Shown: one piece after another, positions 55,292 through 63,841 of the stretch
Layout of the letters: every line of letters begins with the position of its first letter
How positions within the stretch are numbered: the first letter of the stretch is position 1
NCBI GenBank assembly: GCA_963748985.1
Contig: CAVVKQ010000027.1
Span: 43,634-107,633, forward strand
Reading direction: 5' to 3'
DNA from: RPQJ01 sp963748985
GTDB lineage: Bacteria > Pseudomonadota > Gammaproteobacteria > Steroidobacterales > Steroidobacteraceae
Length of the DNA stretch: 64,000 nt
Program-made: the position numbers and the translations under genes
Notes under the pieces: generated by a model
Database searches by the model: none
Told to the model about the DNA's origin: nothing
Seen by the model: the letters and a program-made list of their open reading frames with translations, nothing else

Positions 55292-56152
55292 ATGTGCCAT
55301 GCATCTTCGACCTCACGCGCGCGTGCGCTTGGCATCAAGACGGTATCGGCGGGCGTGGCCATGCTCCTGTTGGGGTCGCCGGCGGCGTTCGCCGACGAAG
55401 CGCCGAACCTGCTCACCGATTCGTTTCAGGTCGCGCTCGGCACATTCATCATTACCAGCGAGCCGACCATCCAGCTCAAAGGCGATACCGGCAACGGTGA
55501 CAAGGTAGATTTCGACGAAGCACTCGGTGGAGGCGATTCGCAACGTATCCGCCTCGACAGTCATTGGCGCTTCGCCGACCGACACAAAGTCAAGTTGATC
55601 GCGTTCGACATGAGCCGTGACAACAGCAGGACCTTCGACAGGGATATCGAATGGGGCGGTGATATCTACCCCGTCGGTGCGAAAGTGGATTCCGAGTTCA
55701 GCTTCACCGTGATCGAGGCTGCGTACGAGTACGCTTTCTTGCGTCGCGACAACTACGAACTGGATGCTTCAATCGGCTTGCATTACACGGACCTCAGCAG
55801 TTCCCTCAAGGCCAAGGTCGAGGCGTCGGGCGGGACGCTGACCGAAGACATCAGTAATTCCGCGAGTGTCGCGGCGCCGTTGCCGGTGATCGGCCTGCGC
55901 GGCATCTGGGATCTGTCGCATAATTTCTGGCTGGACGCGACGGCGCAGTTCTTCGCGCTCTCCATCGACGAGTACGACGGCAACCTGCAGGACTACCGCG
56001 TGCTGGTGACCTGGCAGCCGAAGACATGGCTGGGTGTCGGGCTTGGGTACAACCGGTTTTCGATCGACGTCGACGTCGACGCGAGCAACTTTAATGGCTC
56101 GCTCGACTGGACCTACAGCGGCCCGATGCTTTTCTACAGCGCCTCGTTCTGA
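55292..56152 (+). CDS. Outer-membrane beta-barrel protein of unknown function
   Basis: 286 residues with a signal peptide (TVSAGVAMLLLGSPAAFA). The remainder is strand-rich with aromatic girdles: FQVALGTFIITSEPTIQLKGDTGNGDKVDFDE, HKVKLIAFDMSRDNSR, YAFLRRDNYELDASIGLHYTD, and it ends in Phe (MLFYSASF), the outer-membrane insertion signal. ATG at 55292 is used rather than TTG at 55286; GGGGG precedes it. It is divergent from plpD; the 232-base gap holds no other gene. Confidence 0.78.
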   Translation: MCHASSTSRARALGIKTVSAGVAMLLLGSPAAFADEAPNLLTDSFQVALGTFIITSEPTIQLKGDTGNGDKVDFDEALGGGDSQRIRLDSHWRFADRHKVKLIAFDMSRDNSRTFDRDIEWGGDIYPVGAKVDSEFSFTVIEAAYEYAFLRRDNYELDASIGLHYTDLSSSLKAKVEASGGTLTEDISNSASVAAPLPVIGLRGIWDLSHNFWLDATAQFFALSIDEYDGNLQDYRVLVTWQPKTWLGVGLGYNRFSIDVDVDASNFNGSLDWTYSGPMLFYSASF

Positions 56153-56173
56153 TTCCCAGCCCGGCTGGCGGGC

Positions 56174-56857
56174 ATGATCATGACAGACGTCGGCCGCGGG
56201 TCCTTTACCGCCCGCCACCTCGACCCGGGGTCGCACATGGGCGAGATCCTGTTCGGCCTGATCATGACGCTGACCTTCACGCTGGCGGCCGGCATCGTGA
56301 TCCAGGAGGAAGGGCGCGCGGGCGCGCGCGAGATGCTGATCGGAATCCTGGGTTGCAACCTGGCCTGGGGCATCATCGACGGCGTGCTCTTTGTCCTCGG
56401 CCAGGTCTTCGAGCGTGGACGATTCCGGCGCATCGGTGTCAACCTCAGGCGCGCAACCTCCGTCGAGGGAGCACGTCAGATGGTCGCGGACGAACTGGAT
56501 GAAACGCTCGTGGCGGTGACCAACGGTCCCACACGCGAGCATCTGTACCAGTCCATCGTCGAGTACGTGCGTAGCGCGCCTGCCACGCCAAATCGGGTGC
56601 GACGCCAGGACCTGATGGGCGGCTTGGCGGCGGGCTGGCTGGTGTTCGCCTGCAGTTTCCCCGCCGTGCTGCCGTTCCTGATCCTTGACGATCCGCGCCT
56701 GGCGCTGCGCGTGTCCAACGCAATCCTGCTCGGCCTGCTGTTCTACATGGGCTGGCGCGCGGCGCGGCACACGCTGGCCAAGCCCTGGCTCGCGGGGGTC
56801 GTGTTCCTGCTCGTCGGGGTCCTGTTGGTGGCGGTGGCGATCCCACTCGGCGGCTGA
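56174..56857 (+). CDS. VIT1/CCC1-family-like membrane protein
   Basis: 227 residues. It starts HLDPGSHMGEILFGLIMTLTFTLAAG and has GCNLAWGIIDGVLFVLGQ, typical of vacuolar iron transporter (CCC1/VIT1)-related proteins that carry Fe2+ or Mn2+. A charged cytosolic domain separates these helices from two or three more (LAAGWLVFACSFPAVLPFLIL, VVFLLVGVLLVAVAIPLGG). Substrate uncertain. It converges on the AraC regulator with a 32-base gap. Confidence 0.75.
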   Translation: MIMTDVGRGSFTARHLDPGSHMGEILFGLIMTLTFTLAAGIVIQEEGRAGAREMLIGILGCNLAWGIIDGVLFVLGQVFERGRFRRIGVNLRRATSVEGARQMVADELDETLVAVTNGPTREHLYQSIVEYVRSAPATPNRVRRQDLMGGLAAGWLVFACSFPAVLPFLILDDPRLALRVSNAILLGLLFYMGWRAARHTLAKPWLAGVVFLLVGVLLVAVAIPLGG

Positions 56858-56889
56858 TCGATCAAGCTGTAGCCGGAACGGGCTTGGCG

Positions 56890-57948
56890 TCAGGTCTTCC
56901 GCTTCATGTGGCGGCGGAACTCGCCTGGGGTTACGCCTGTCCATCGACGAAAAGCGGTGGCGAAATTGGCGGCGTTTGAGAATCGCAGGGCCTCGGCGAC
57001 ATCCTGAACCTGCATTTTCGTATCGACGAGCAGCTGCCGTGCGAGGTCCGCCTGGACGGACTCGAACAACTCGCGGTACTGCACCCCATGCCGCCGCAAG
57101 CGGCGATCCAGCGTCCTGCGGTGCATGCCCAGCAGCTGTGCCACGCTGTCCATAGAGCAATCACCGATCAACAGCTTCTTGCGCAGCACCATGCGCAAAG
57201 TGTCCGGGAAGTTGACCGCAACGAAGGCCCGACGCTCGCGCGCTTCAGCCTCAATCCGGTGTCGCGTCAGCGGGTCCATCGGTGGCAATGACCGGTCGAG
57301 CCATCGCTGCTCAAAGATCATTGCTGATTCATCGCTGTCGAAGCGGACTGGAGCCCGGAAGAACCTGTGGCAAGCCTGCGGATTCGCGGGGCTGCGGGTA
57401 GCAATAGTGACTGCCGTAGGTAGCCAGGCTGCCCCGCACAGGTCCTGCATGAAGTTGAATGCGATGGTCATGGCGGTCAGCTGTATGTGCCCCGTGCTGC
57501 TGATGCCGCGCTCGGCGATCGCCCAGACGAAGCGTGCATATCCGCCCGCGACCGTCAGGTACATGGTGGCGGCGGTGTCATGCAGGTTGTAATGCTCGAT
57601 GAACCGATTCAGCGCCGCCTCGACAGTCTCCCCGCAGAGCGCCAGCTGGCCGGCGAGGCCCAGGTCTGAAAGCCGCGTCCGATGGCCGATCAGCAGGCCC
57701 AGGTCGTCACGGTTCATGCGCTGCTCGCAAATCTCGAAAAGGCGTGCCAGCGCCGAATAGCTGACCGGGTTGTCTCGATCCGCAAAGGTTTCGGGCGACA
57801 TGCCCGCCTCATCGAGCACCTCGTCAACGTCGACTCCGAGCTCGCGCAGCGTTTCTGGAAATCCCCAGATCGCGCTGATGCGCAGTCCGTCCGCCATGGG
57901 GGCGGCTCCCGAACTCGATGAGGGAAAATCCGTATCCTCGCCACTCAT
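56890..57948 (-). CDS. AraC-family transcriptional regulator (arabinose-binding-domain type)
   Basis: About 352 residues. The N-terminal domain (LFEICEQRMNRDDLGLLIGHRTRLSDLGLAGQLALCGETVEAALNRF) matches the AraC-type PF12625 sensor; the C-terminal double helix-turn-helix reads SVAQLLGMHRRTLDRRLRRHGVQYRELFESV and DVAEALRFSNAANFATAFRRWTGVTPGEFRR. ATG at 57948 is preferred, with AGGATCCGG upstream; a longer frame to 58011 lacks homology. It is divergent from the DcaP porin gene and probably controls module 2. Confidence 0.9.
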   Translation of the reverse strand: MSGEDTDFPSSSSGAAPMADGLRISAIWGFPETLRELGVDVDEVLDEAGMSPETFADRDNPVSYSALARLFEICEQRMNRDDLGLLIGHRTRLSDLGLAGQLALCGETVEAALNRFIEHYNLHDTAATMYLTVAGGYARFVWAIAERGISSTGHIQLTAMTIAFNFMQDLCGAAWLPTAVTIATRSPANPQACHRFFRAPVRFDSDESAMIFEQRWLDRSLPPMDPLTRHRIEAEARERRAFVAVNFPDTLRMVLRKKLLIGDCSMDSVAQLLGMHRRTLDRRLRRHGVQYRELFESVQADLARQLLVDTKMQVQDVAEALRFSNAANFATAFRRWTGVTPGEFRRHMKRKT

Positions 57949-58030
57949 GTTCCGGATCCTATCTGTCACAAGATCAAACGTTCCACCCAAAGACTGAGGA
58001 TACATTGCCAAACATGACCCAGTGAGACGC

Positions 58031-58062
58031 CAGGCGCGGTCGTTGAATGACGACGGCGCCTG
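58031..58062 (+). promoter_or_regulatory. 5' leader hairpin of the DcaP-like porin gene
   Basis: Arms 58031-58043 and 58050-58062 form a 13-bp stem with one G-G mismatch around TGAATG. It ends 21 bases before the AGGAG of the porin gene. It may stabilise the leader or act as an attenuator or protein site; no T-tract follows. Confidence 0.45.
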
Positions 58063-58094
58063 TGCGTGCGGTGGTCGCCCTCAGGAGATTTAAC

Positions 58095-59324
58095 ATGGAA
58101 GCCCGCAAAGTTCGGAATTCAAAGGGTATTTTGGCCGCCGCCGTGTCGGCCGCACTGTTCGCCAGCGCGCCGGTCGTGGCCGAAGATTCCGGCCGCAGCT
58201 TCGAAATTTACGGCTTCGCCCAGGCCGATTACATCCAGGACATCGGCGGCCGGCTCGACCCGGACTGGGACGACGCGTTCCGGCCTTCGAAGATCTGCTT
58301 CGACGGCGCTTGCGGCGAGGACGGCCAGGCGAGCATCAGCGTCAAGCAGAGCCGCTTTGGCGTGAAGGGCACGATGCCTACGGGCTCGACGACAGCGCCG
58401 CTCAGCTTCAAGTTCGAGTTCGACCTGTTCGGCACCGGCGTGGATGCCGGCCAGACCACCATGCGCCTGCGGCACTTCTACGGCGAGTGGGGCCAGATAC
58501 TGGCCGGCCAGACCAACAGCCTCTTCATGGACATTGACGTGTTCCCGAACACGATCGACTACTGGGGCCCGTCGGGCATGGTGTTCTATCGCAACGTGCA
58601 GATGCGCTGGACGCCTTACAAGACGGAGAACAGCCACTTCGCCATCGCCATCGAGCGCCCCAGCAACGACATCGACTCGGGCAACCTGCGCCTGATCGAG
58701 GGGCTCGAGGACGTCGACGTCAGGAACGACGAGGAACTGCCCGACCTTACGGCGCAGTTCCGTTATGGCGGCGACTGGGGCCACCTGCAGTTGGGCGGTA
58801 TCTTGCGCAAGGTGGGCTATGAACTGCGTACGGATCCGACAGACAGCTGGACCGAGGGCAGCGAGGTGGGTTGGGGCATCAACGTCGGCACGGTGTTCAA
58901 CGTGCTCGAGAAGGACGCGATTCGCCTGCAGGTCGTGTACGGCGAAGGTATCGCGAGCTACATGAACGACGGCGGCATGGACCTCGCACCGTCCGCGGAC
59001 TGGGACGCGGGCATCGTGACGGATCTCGAAGCCGAGGCTGTCCCGCTCATGGGCGTGCTGGCCTACTACGACCACTGGTGGAACGACAAGTGGTCGAGCT
59101 CGATTGGCTACAGCTTCACGGAAGTGGACAACACCAACTTCCAGGACCCGGGCGCGTTCCAGAAGATCGACTACGCCTCGGGCAACGTGCTGTATTACCC
59201 GGCCGAGAACCTGATGGTGGGCGCCGAACTCATGTGGGGCGAGCGCACCAACAACGACGACGCGTCCGAGGACAATGTCCGCTTCCAGTTCACCGTCAAG
59301 TACAACTTCGGCATCACGCTCTGA
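58095..59324 (+). CDS. DcaP-like trimeric outer-membrane porin
   Basis: 409 residues, signal peptide (LAAAVSAALFASAPVVA), then SFEIYGFAQADYIQDIGGRLDPDWDDAFRPSKIC as in the DcaP family. The barrel continues with MRLRHFYGEWGQILAGQTNSLFMD, FPNTIDYWGPSGMVF and ends FTVKYNFGITL (terminal aliphatic). DcaP proteins take up dicarboxylates and aromatic acids. AGGAG precedes the ATG. It is divergent from an AraC regulator and heads module 2. Module 1 keeps only the first codons of a paralog. Confidence 0.9.
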   Translation: MEARKVRNSKGILAAAVSAALFASAPVVAEDSGRSFEIYGFAQADYIQDIGGRLDPDWDDAFRPSKICFDGACGEDGQASISVKQSRFGVKGTMPTGSTTAPLSFKFEFDLFGTGVDAGQTTMRLRHFYGEWGQILAGQTNSLFMDIDVFPNTIDYWGPSGMVFYRNVQMRWTPYKTENSHFAIAIERPSNDIDSGNLRLIEGLEDVDVRNDEELPDLTAQFRYGGDWGHLQLGGILRKVGYELRTDPTDSWTEGSEVGWGINVGTVFNVLEKDAIRLQVVYGEGIASYMNDGGMDLAPSADWDAGIVTDLEAEAVPLMGVLAYYDHWWNDKWSSSIGYSFTEVDNTNFQDPGAFQKIDYASGNVLYYPAENLMVGAELMWGERTNNDDASEDNVRFQFTVKYNFGITL

Positions 59325-59350
59325 TGCTGCACGAATTGAAGGACACGCTC

Positions 59351-60385
59351 ATGAAGACCATCAACAGAAACTCGCTGGTCGCCGGGCTGGTGGCCACGCT
59401 GTCTTTCGCTGTGGCCACTCCAGCTTACGCGCGAGGGCCCGTGCCGGACGCAGCCGTCAAGGAATTCCAGCGCCTGGTCGACGCCGCCTACGCTAAGTAC
59501 AAGGGCCTGCAGGACGGCAAGAACGCAGATTACATCCCGATTCTGACCGAGACGCCGAGCGACCTGTTCGGCGTGGTGATCGTCACCAAGGATGGCAAGG
59601 TCTACAGTGCGGGTGACGTCGACTACAAGTTCTCGATCCAGTCCGTGTCGAAGCCATTCACCGCCGCGTTGGTGATGACGCAGCAGGGCCCGGCAGTGCT
59701 CAAGGAGAAGATCGGCGTCGAGCCTACCGGCATGGCGTTCAACTCGAAGCTGGCGCTCGCGGTCTACGAGAACTCCGTCAATCCGCTGGTGAATGCCGGT
59801 GCGATCGCCGCCGTGAGCCTGGTCAAGGCCACATCCGAGGCGGATCGCTGGAACCAGGTGTCGCAGAACCTGAGCGACTTCGCGGGACGCCCACTGACCG
59901 TGCTAGAGAAAGTGTACGAGTCGGAGTACACGACGGCCTTTGGCAACCGCGGCATCGCGAACTTGTTGTACAACTGGGGGCGTCTCTACAGCGATCCTGA
60001 AGAAGCGCTGCGCGTCTACACGCGCGAGTGCTCCGTCGGTGTCAGCGCCAAGGACCTCGGCATGATGGGTGCGACGCTGGCCAATGGCGGCGTCAATCCG
60101 CTGACCAACAAGCAGGTGATGCCGGCCAAGCACGTGCCGGAGCTGCTGGCGATCATGGCGACGGCCGGATTCTACGACGAGTCGGGTGACTGGATGTTCA
60201 CCGCGGGGTTGCCGGCCAAGACGGGTGTCGGCGGCGGCATCGTCGCGGTCGTGCCAGGCCGGTTCGCGATCGCTGCGTTCTCGCCGCGCCTGAACGAAGC
60301 CGGCAACAGCGTGCGTTCGCTAAACGCCATCCGCGACATCGCCGGGGAACTTGGCGTGGGTGTGTTCGGGCCGAATCCGAACTGA
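59351..60385 (+). CDS. glsA: Exported glutaminase A
   Basis: 344 residues with a signal peptide (LVAGLVATLSFAVATPAYA), so a periplasmic form. The serine-dependent fold shows FSIQSVSKPF (Ser98-x-x-Lys101), NPLVNAGAIA near 150 and GLPAKTGVGGGIVAVVPGRF near 298. It deamidates glutamine to glutamate. ATG at 59351 has GAAGGA upstream; an in-frame ATG at 59324 overlaps the porin stop (TGATG). Coupling to a DcaP porin suggests amino-acid amide or acid scavenging. Confidence 0.9.
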   Translation: MKTINRNSLVAGLVATLSFAVATPAYARGPVPDAAVKEFQRLVDAAYAKYKGLQDGKNADYIPILTETPSDLFGVVIVTKDGKVYSAGDVDYKFSIQSVSKPFTAALVMTQQGPAVLKEKIGVEPTGMAFNSKLALAVYENSVNPLVNAGAIAAVSLVKATSEADRWNQVSQNLSDFAGRPLTVLEKVYESEYTTAFGNRGIANLLYNWGRLYSDPEEALRVYTRECSVGVSAKDLGMMGATLANGGVNPLTNKQVMPAKHVPELLAIMATAGFYDESGDWMFTAGLPAKTGVGGGIVAVVPGRFAIAAFSPRLNEAGNSVRSLNAIRDIAGELGVGVFGPNPN

Positions 60386-60454
60386 GTGCATGCACGGGTG
60401 CCCTGTGTCGCGGCGCTCATGATGAAGCAGTAACGGCACCCCCCTGCCGTTACG

Positions 60455-60486
60455 GGCCGGGGCAACGATGCCCCGGCCTTTTTTCT
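60455..60486 (+). terminator. Rho-independent terminator after glsA
   Basis: GGCCGGGGCA (60455-60464) pairs with TGCCCCGGCC (60469-60478) around ACGA, followed by a run of six T. It stands only 22 bases before the coiled-coil porin ATG, so downstream expression needs readthrough or an internal promoter. Confidence 0.9.
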
Positions 60487-60508
60487 CTCTGCAGTGCGAG
60501 ATCGAACC

Positions 60509-62041
60509 ATGTCATTTCTAAGGACCTCCGTCGTAGCGGCGCTCGCGATGTCGGCGACTCTCGCCAGCGCGCAAGGCACTTCCGTGTCGGTCGAGCAGCG
60601 GCTGCAGCAGCTCGAGGCCGAGCAGGCTGCGATGAAGCAGCAGCTTGCAGAGCGTGACGCGGCGATCCAGGAATTGAAACGGGAGCTGGCAAGACAGGGC
60701 GGCGCGACGGCGCCGGTTGCGGCCACCTCGCCAGCCGTTCCGCCGGCGGGAGCGGGGCCGACAACGCCGCCAGAAGCGGTTGCTGTCGGGCAGGCCCAGG
60801 AGGCTGCCGGTTCGCCGGAAACGCGTGTACCCACGCCGCGACCGGTCGAGACCTGGGGTGTCTATGATCCGGGTGACGGTTTCCTGGTCGGTCGCAGCGA
60901 GTTCGGCGAGCTCTCGATCAGCACCTACGCGATGGCTCGATACATGAGCCAGCACGACGACGACCAGGTGTTCACGGACCATCTTGGCAACGAGCGTCCG
61001 GTTGACATACGCAACGACATTTTCTCGCACCGGATCATGGCGTTCCTGAAAGGCTGGATGGGCAGCGAGAAGCTCATCTACAACATCACGATCTGGACGG
61101 TCAATACGACCGACCAGGATGCGATCTTCGCGAACCTCGGTTATCAGTTCAGCCGGCAATTCAGCCTGTACGCCGGCCTCGCCGGCAATCCTGGATCACG
61201 CTCCTTGAGCGGCTCGCATCCATTCTGGCTGGGCCACGATCGGGTGATGGCCGACGAGTTTTTCCGGCCGTTTTTCGGCTCGGGCATCTACGCGACCGGC
61301 GAAGCATTGCCGGGCCTCTGGTACAACGTCACCGTCTCGAACAACAACAGCGCGCTCGGCGTGAAAGCCAGCCAGCTCGACCGCAAGCTCAGCTACGGCG
61401 GCACTGTCTGGTGGATGCCGACGACCCACGAGTTCGGCCCGCGCGGCGGGTATGGCGACTGGGAATGGCACGAGGACGTCGCGACTCGCTTCGGCGTTTC
61501 CGCATTCCAGAGCCCGGAACAGAGCTTCCGTTCGACGACTGGTGGCAATCCCGACAACACCACGCTGCGGCTCGCCGACAGCGTGAACCTGTTCGAAACC
61601 GGCGCACTCGCCAACGGTGTCACCATCGACACAGCGGACTACCGCGTGCTTGCGATGGACGCGGGCGTGAAGTACCGCGGCGTATTCCTGCAGGCTGAGT
61701 ACTATCAGCGCTGGCTCGACAATTTCGTCGCCGACGGCATCCTGCCGGTCGGCGAAATCAATGACACTGGCTTTTACGTCCAGGCGTCGTTCTTCCCGAT
61801 CAAGCAGAAACTGGAGCTTTACGGGATCACTTCGCAGATCTATGGCGACGATGATGCAGGGTTTGGCGACAGCTCGGAATACGGCGTCGGCATGAACTGG
61901 TATCCGTACCCGACGCGCAACCACCGTCTAAACGTGCAACTGCTGGACGTGAACAAGTCGCCGGTCAGCAGCACCTTCGGTTACTACGTCGGCGGCCAGG
62001 ACGGCTGGACGCTCGCATCGTCCTTCTCGATCTTCTTCTGA
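60509..62041 (+). CDS. Outer-membrane porin with N-terminal coiled coil (module 2 copy)
   Basis: 510 residues: signal peptide (cleavage near ASAQ), heptad-rich coil (VEQRLQQLEAEQAAMKQQLAER then AAIQELKREL), a Pro/Ala linker (APVAATSPAVPPAGAGP), then a barrel rich in Trp/Tyr (YNITIWTVNTTDQDA, YGGTVWWMPTTHEFGPRGGYGDWEWHED) ending FSIFF. Paralogous to the module 1 porin. ATG at 60509 is used rather than GTG at 60494. The amidohydrolase follows 16 bases on. A terminator lies just upstream. Confidence 0.8.
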   Translation: MSFLRTSVVAALAMSATLASAQGTSVSVEQRLQQLEAEQAAMKQQLAERDAAIQELKRELARQGGATAPVAATSPAVPPAGAGPTTPPEAVAVGQAQEAAGSPETRVPTPRPVETWGVYDPGDGFLVGRSEFGELSISTYAMARYMSQHDDDQVFTDHLGNERPVDIRNDIFSHRIMAFLKGWMGSEKLIYNITIWTVNTTDQDAIFANLGYQFSRQFSLYAGLAGNPGSRSLSGSHPFWLGHDRVMADEFFRPFFGSGIYATGEALPGLWYNVTVSNNNSALGVKASQLDRKLSYGGTVWWMPTTHEFGPRGGYGDWEWHEDVATRFGVSAFQSPEQSFRSTTGGNPDNTTLRLADSVNLFETGALANGVTIDTADYRVLAMDAGVKYRGVFLQAEYYQRWLDNFVADGILPVGEINDTGFYVQASFFPIKQKLELYGITSQIYGDDDAGFGDSSEYGVGMNWYPYPTRNHRLNVQLLDVNKSPVSSTFGYYVGGQDGWTLASSFSIFF

Positions 62042-62056
62042 GCTGGAGATTCAGCC

Positions 62057-63184
62057 GTGCGGAAGTCAATTCAGCCCCGACACGTTGCCATTGTGCTCGC
62101 AGCAACACTTGGCATTGCGGCGCTGCCGCTCACGGGCGACGCGGCCCCGGCCGAATCGTCCCCGGAGTTCCTGTTCCACGACGCGCACTTCCACCTGACC
62201 AACTACATCCAGCAGGGTACTGACATCCACAAGTACCTCGAGATCATGGGCGACAAAGTCGGCCGCTCCACGCTGTTTGGCATTCCGCTGCAGCAGACCT
62301 GGTCATACGAGAACTCGGGTGACTTCGCCCCGACGTACTATCTGCAATCCGACGCGCCCCTGTACTACTACTCTTTCACCGACGCGTTCATCGCAAACGC
62401 GTACCTGAAGCTCGCGCCCGAGCAGCGCAAGCGCATCGACCCGATGATCACGGGTTTCAATCCGGCCGATATGTATGCGGCGGACCACATCCGGCGCGTG
62501 CTCGAGACGTACCCGGGTGTGTTCACCGGAATCGGCGAGTTCACGATCCACAAGGAGTTTGTTTCCTCAAAGGTTGCGGGTGACACCGCCAGCCTGACTG
62601 ATCCGGCGCTCGACCGCCTGCTCGACTTCGCGGGCGAGGTGGGGCTCGTCGTGATCCTGCACAACGACATCGACATGCCGTTTGCCAAAACGGGTGCAGA
62701 GCCTGTTTTCCTGACGCAGATGAAAGATCTGCTGCGCCGTCACCCGAAGACCACGATCGTCTGGGCTCACATGGGACTCGGGCGCGTCGTCCACCCGGTG
62801 CAGGACCAGGCGAGCAGCGGCGCGGCAGAGCGCAGCCCGCGGTTCCGGGAAATTGTTGAATCGATCCTGAGCGACCCGACCCTGAGCCACGTCTATTTCG
62901 ACATCTCCTGGGACGAGGTGGCGAAGTACGCCGTTGCTTCGCCGGAGGCGATCAGCAACACCGTGGCGATGTTGAACCGCTACCCGGACCGGATCATGTT
63001 CGGCACGGACAACGTGGCACCCGCCGACCAGGCGACACAACTCCACGTGTTCAACCTCTGGGATCCGATCTGGACTCAGCTGACGCCCGAGGCGAGCCTG
63101 AAGATCCGCAAGGGCAACTACGAGCGCATCTTCGATGCGGCTCGAGTTCGAGTGCGCGAATGGGAAAAAGCGAACGTCAAGTGA
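62057..63184 (+). CDS. Exported amidohydrolase-related metal-dependent hydrolase (module 2 copy)
   Basis: 375 residues with a signal peptide (VAIVLAATLGIAALPLTGDAA). Metal motifs match the module 1 copy: HDAHFHLTN, GIGEFTIHKEF, VILHNDID, WAHMGLGRVVHP, FGTDNVAP. GTG at 62057 has GGAG at good spacing. In module 1 the order is enzyme then porin; here it is porin then enzyme. Periplasmic hydrolysis of a substrate admitted by the porins is the simplest reading; the chemistry is unknown. Confidence 0.82.
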   Translation: MRKSIQPRHVAIVLAATLGIAALPLTGDAAPAESSPEFLFHDAHFHLTNYIQQGTDIHKYLEIMGDKVGRSTLFGIPLQQTWSYENSGDFAPTYYLQSDAPLYYYSFTDAFIANAYLKLAPEQRKRIDPMITGFNPADMYAADHIRRVLETYPGVFTGIGEFTIHKEFVSSKVAGDTASLTDPALDRLLDFAGEVGLVVILHNDIDMPFAKTGAEPVFLTQMKDLLRRHPKTTIVWAHMGLGRVVHPVQDQASSGAAERSPRFREIVESILSDPTLSHVYFDISWDEVAKYAVASPEAISNTVAMLNRYPDRIMFGTDNVAPADQATQLHVFNLWDPIWTQLTPEASLKIRKGNYERIFDAARVRVREWEKANVK

Positions 63185-63225
63185 CACGCTGCGCAACCCC
63201 CGACGGAATGACAAGGAGATCGACA

Positions 63226-63810
63226 GTGAAGAGTCTCAGAATTTCGGTGACGACCGCCTGCATGATGGCAGCCCTGTGCCTGGGGAGCGCGGCCTCGGCC
63301 CAGGCGCCCGCGACGGCCCCCAAAGGTGAGGGCGTGGTAGCGTCCGTGGAAGTCACTGCGACTGTGACGAAGGTCGACCAGAAGACGCGCGAGGTCACGG
63401 TCAGGACCGAGGATGGACAGCAGCGAAGTTTCGTCGCGAGCGATGACGTTAAGAACCTCCCGCAGCTCAAACCAGGCGACGTGATCACCGCTACCTATGC
63501 GGAAGCCTTCGTGTACGAAGTGAAGAAGGGTGGCACGACCGTGGACGCCGCGACGGCTGTCGCGGGCGGATCCGCCGAGCCAGGCATGAAGCCGGCAGGC
63601 GCGATCGCACGACAGACGACGGTGACCGTATTGATTACGGCGATCGACCCGAAGGCGCCTTCGGTCACGTTCAAGGGACCGGGCGGCAATACGAAGACGA
63701 TCAAGGTGCTGCATCCGGAGAAGCTCGAGGGCGTCAACGTCGGCGACACGGTCGAGATCACTTACACCGAAGCGTTCGCGATAAAAGTTGCGGAGACGCC
63801 TGCTAAGTAG
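63226..63810 (+). CDS. Small exported protein of unknown function
   Basis: 194 residues with a signal peptide (SVTTACMMAALCLGSAASA). It contains two beta-rich halves with similar ends (LKPGDVITATYAEAFVYEVKK and VNVGDTVEITYTEAFAIKVAE), suggesting an internal duplication. GTG at 63226 follows AAGGAGAT, better than the upstream frame. It lies 41 bases past the module 2 amidohydrolase and may belong to that transcript. Confidence 0.78.
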   Translation: MKSLRISVTTACMMAALCLGSAASAQAPATAPKGEGVVASVEVTATVTKVDQKTREVTVRTEDGQQRSFVASDDVKNLPQLKPGDVITATYAEAFVYEVKKGGTTVDAATAVAGGSAEPGMKPAGAIARQTTVTVLITAIDPKAPSVTFKGPGGNTKTIKVLHPEKLEGVNVGDTVEITYTEAFAIKVAETPAK

Positions 63811-63841
63811 ACAGTTGCAAGGCAATGCCCTGGAAACCGAC

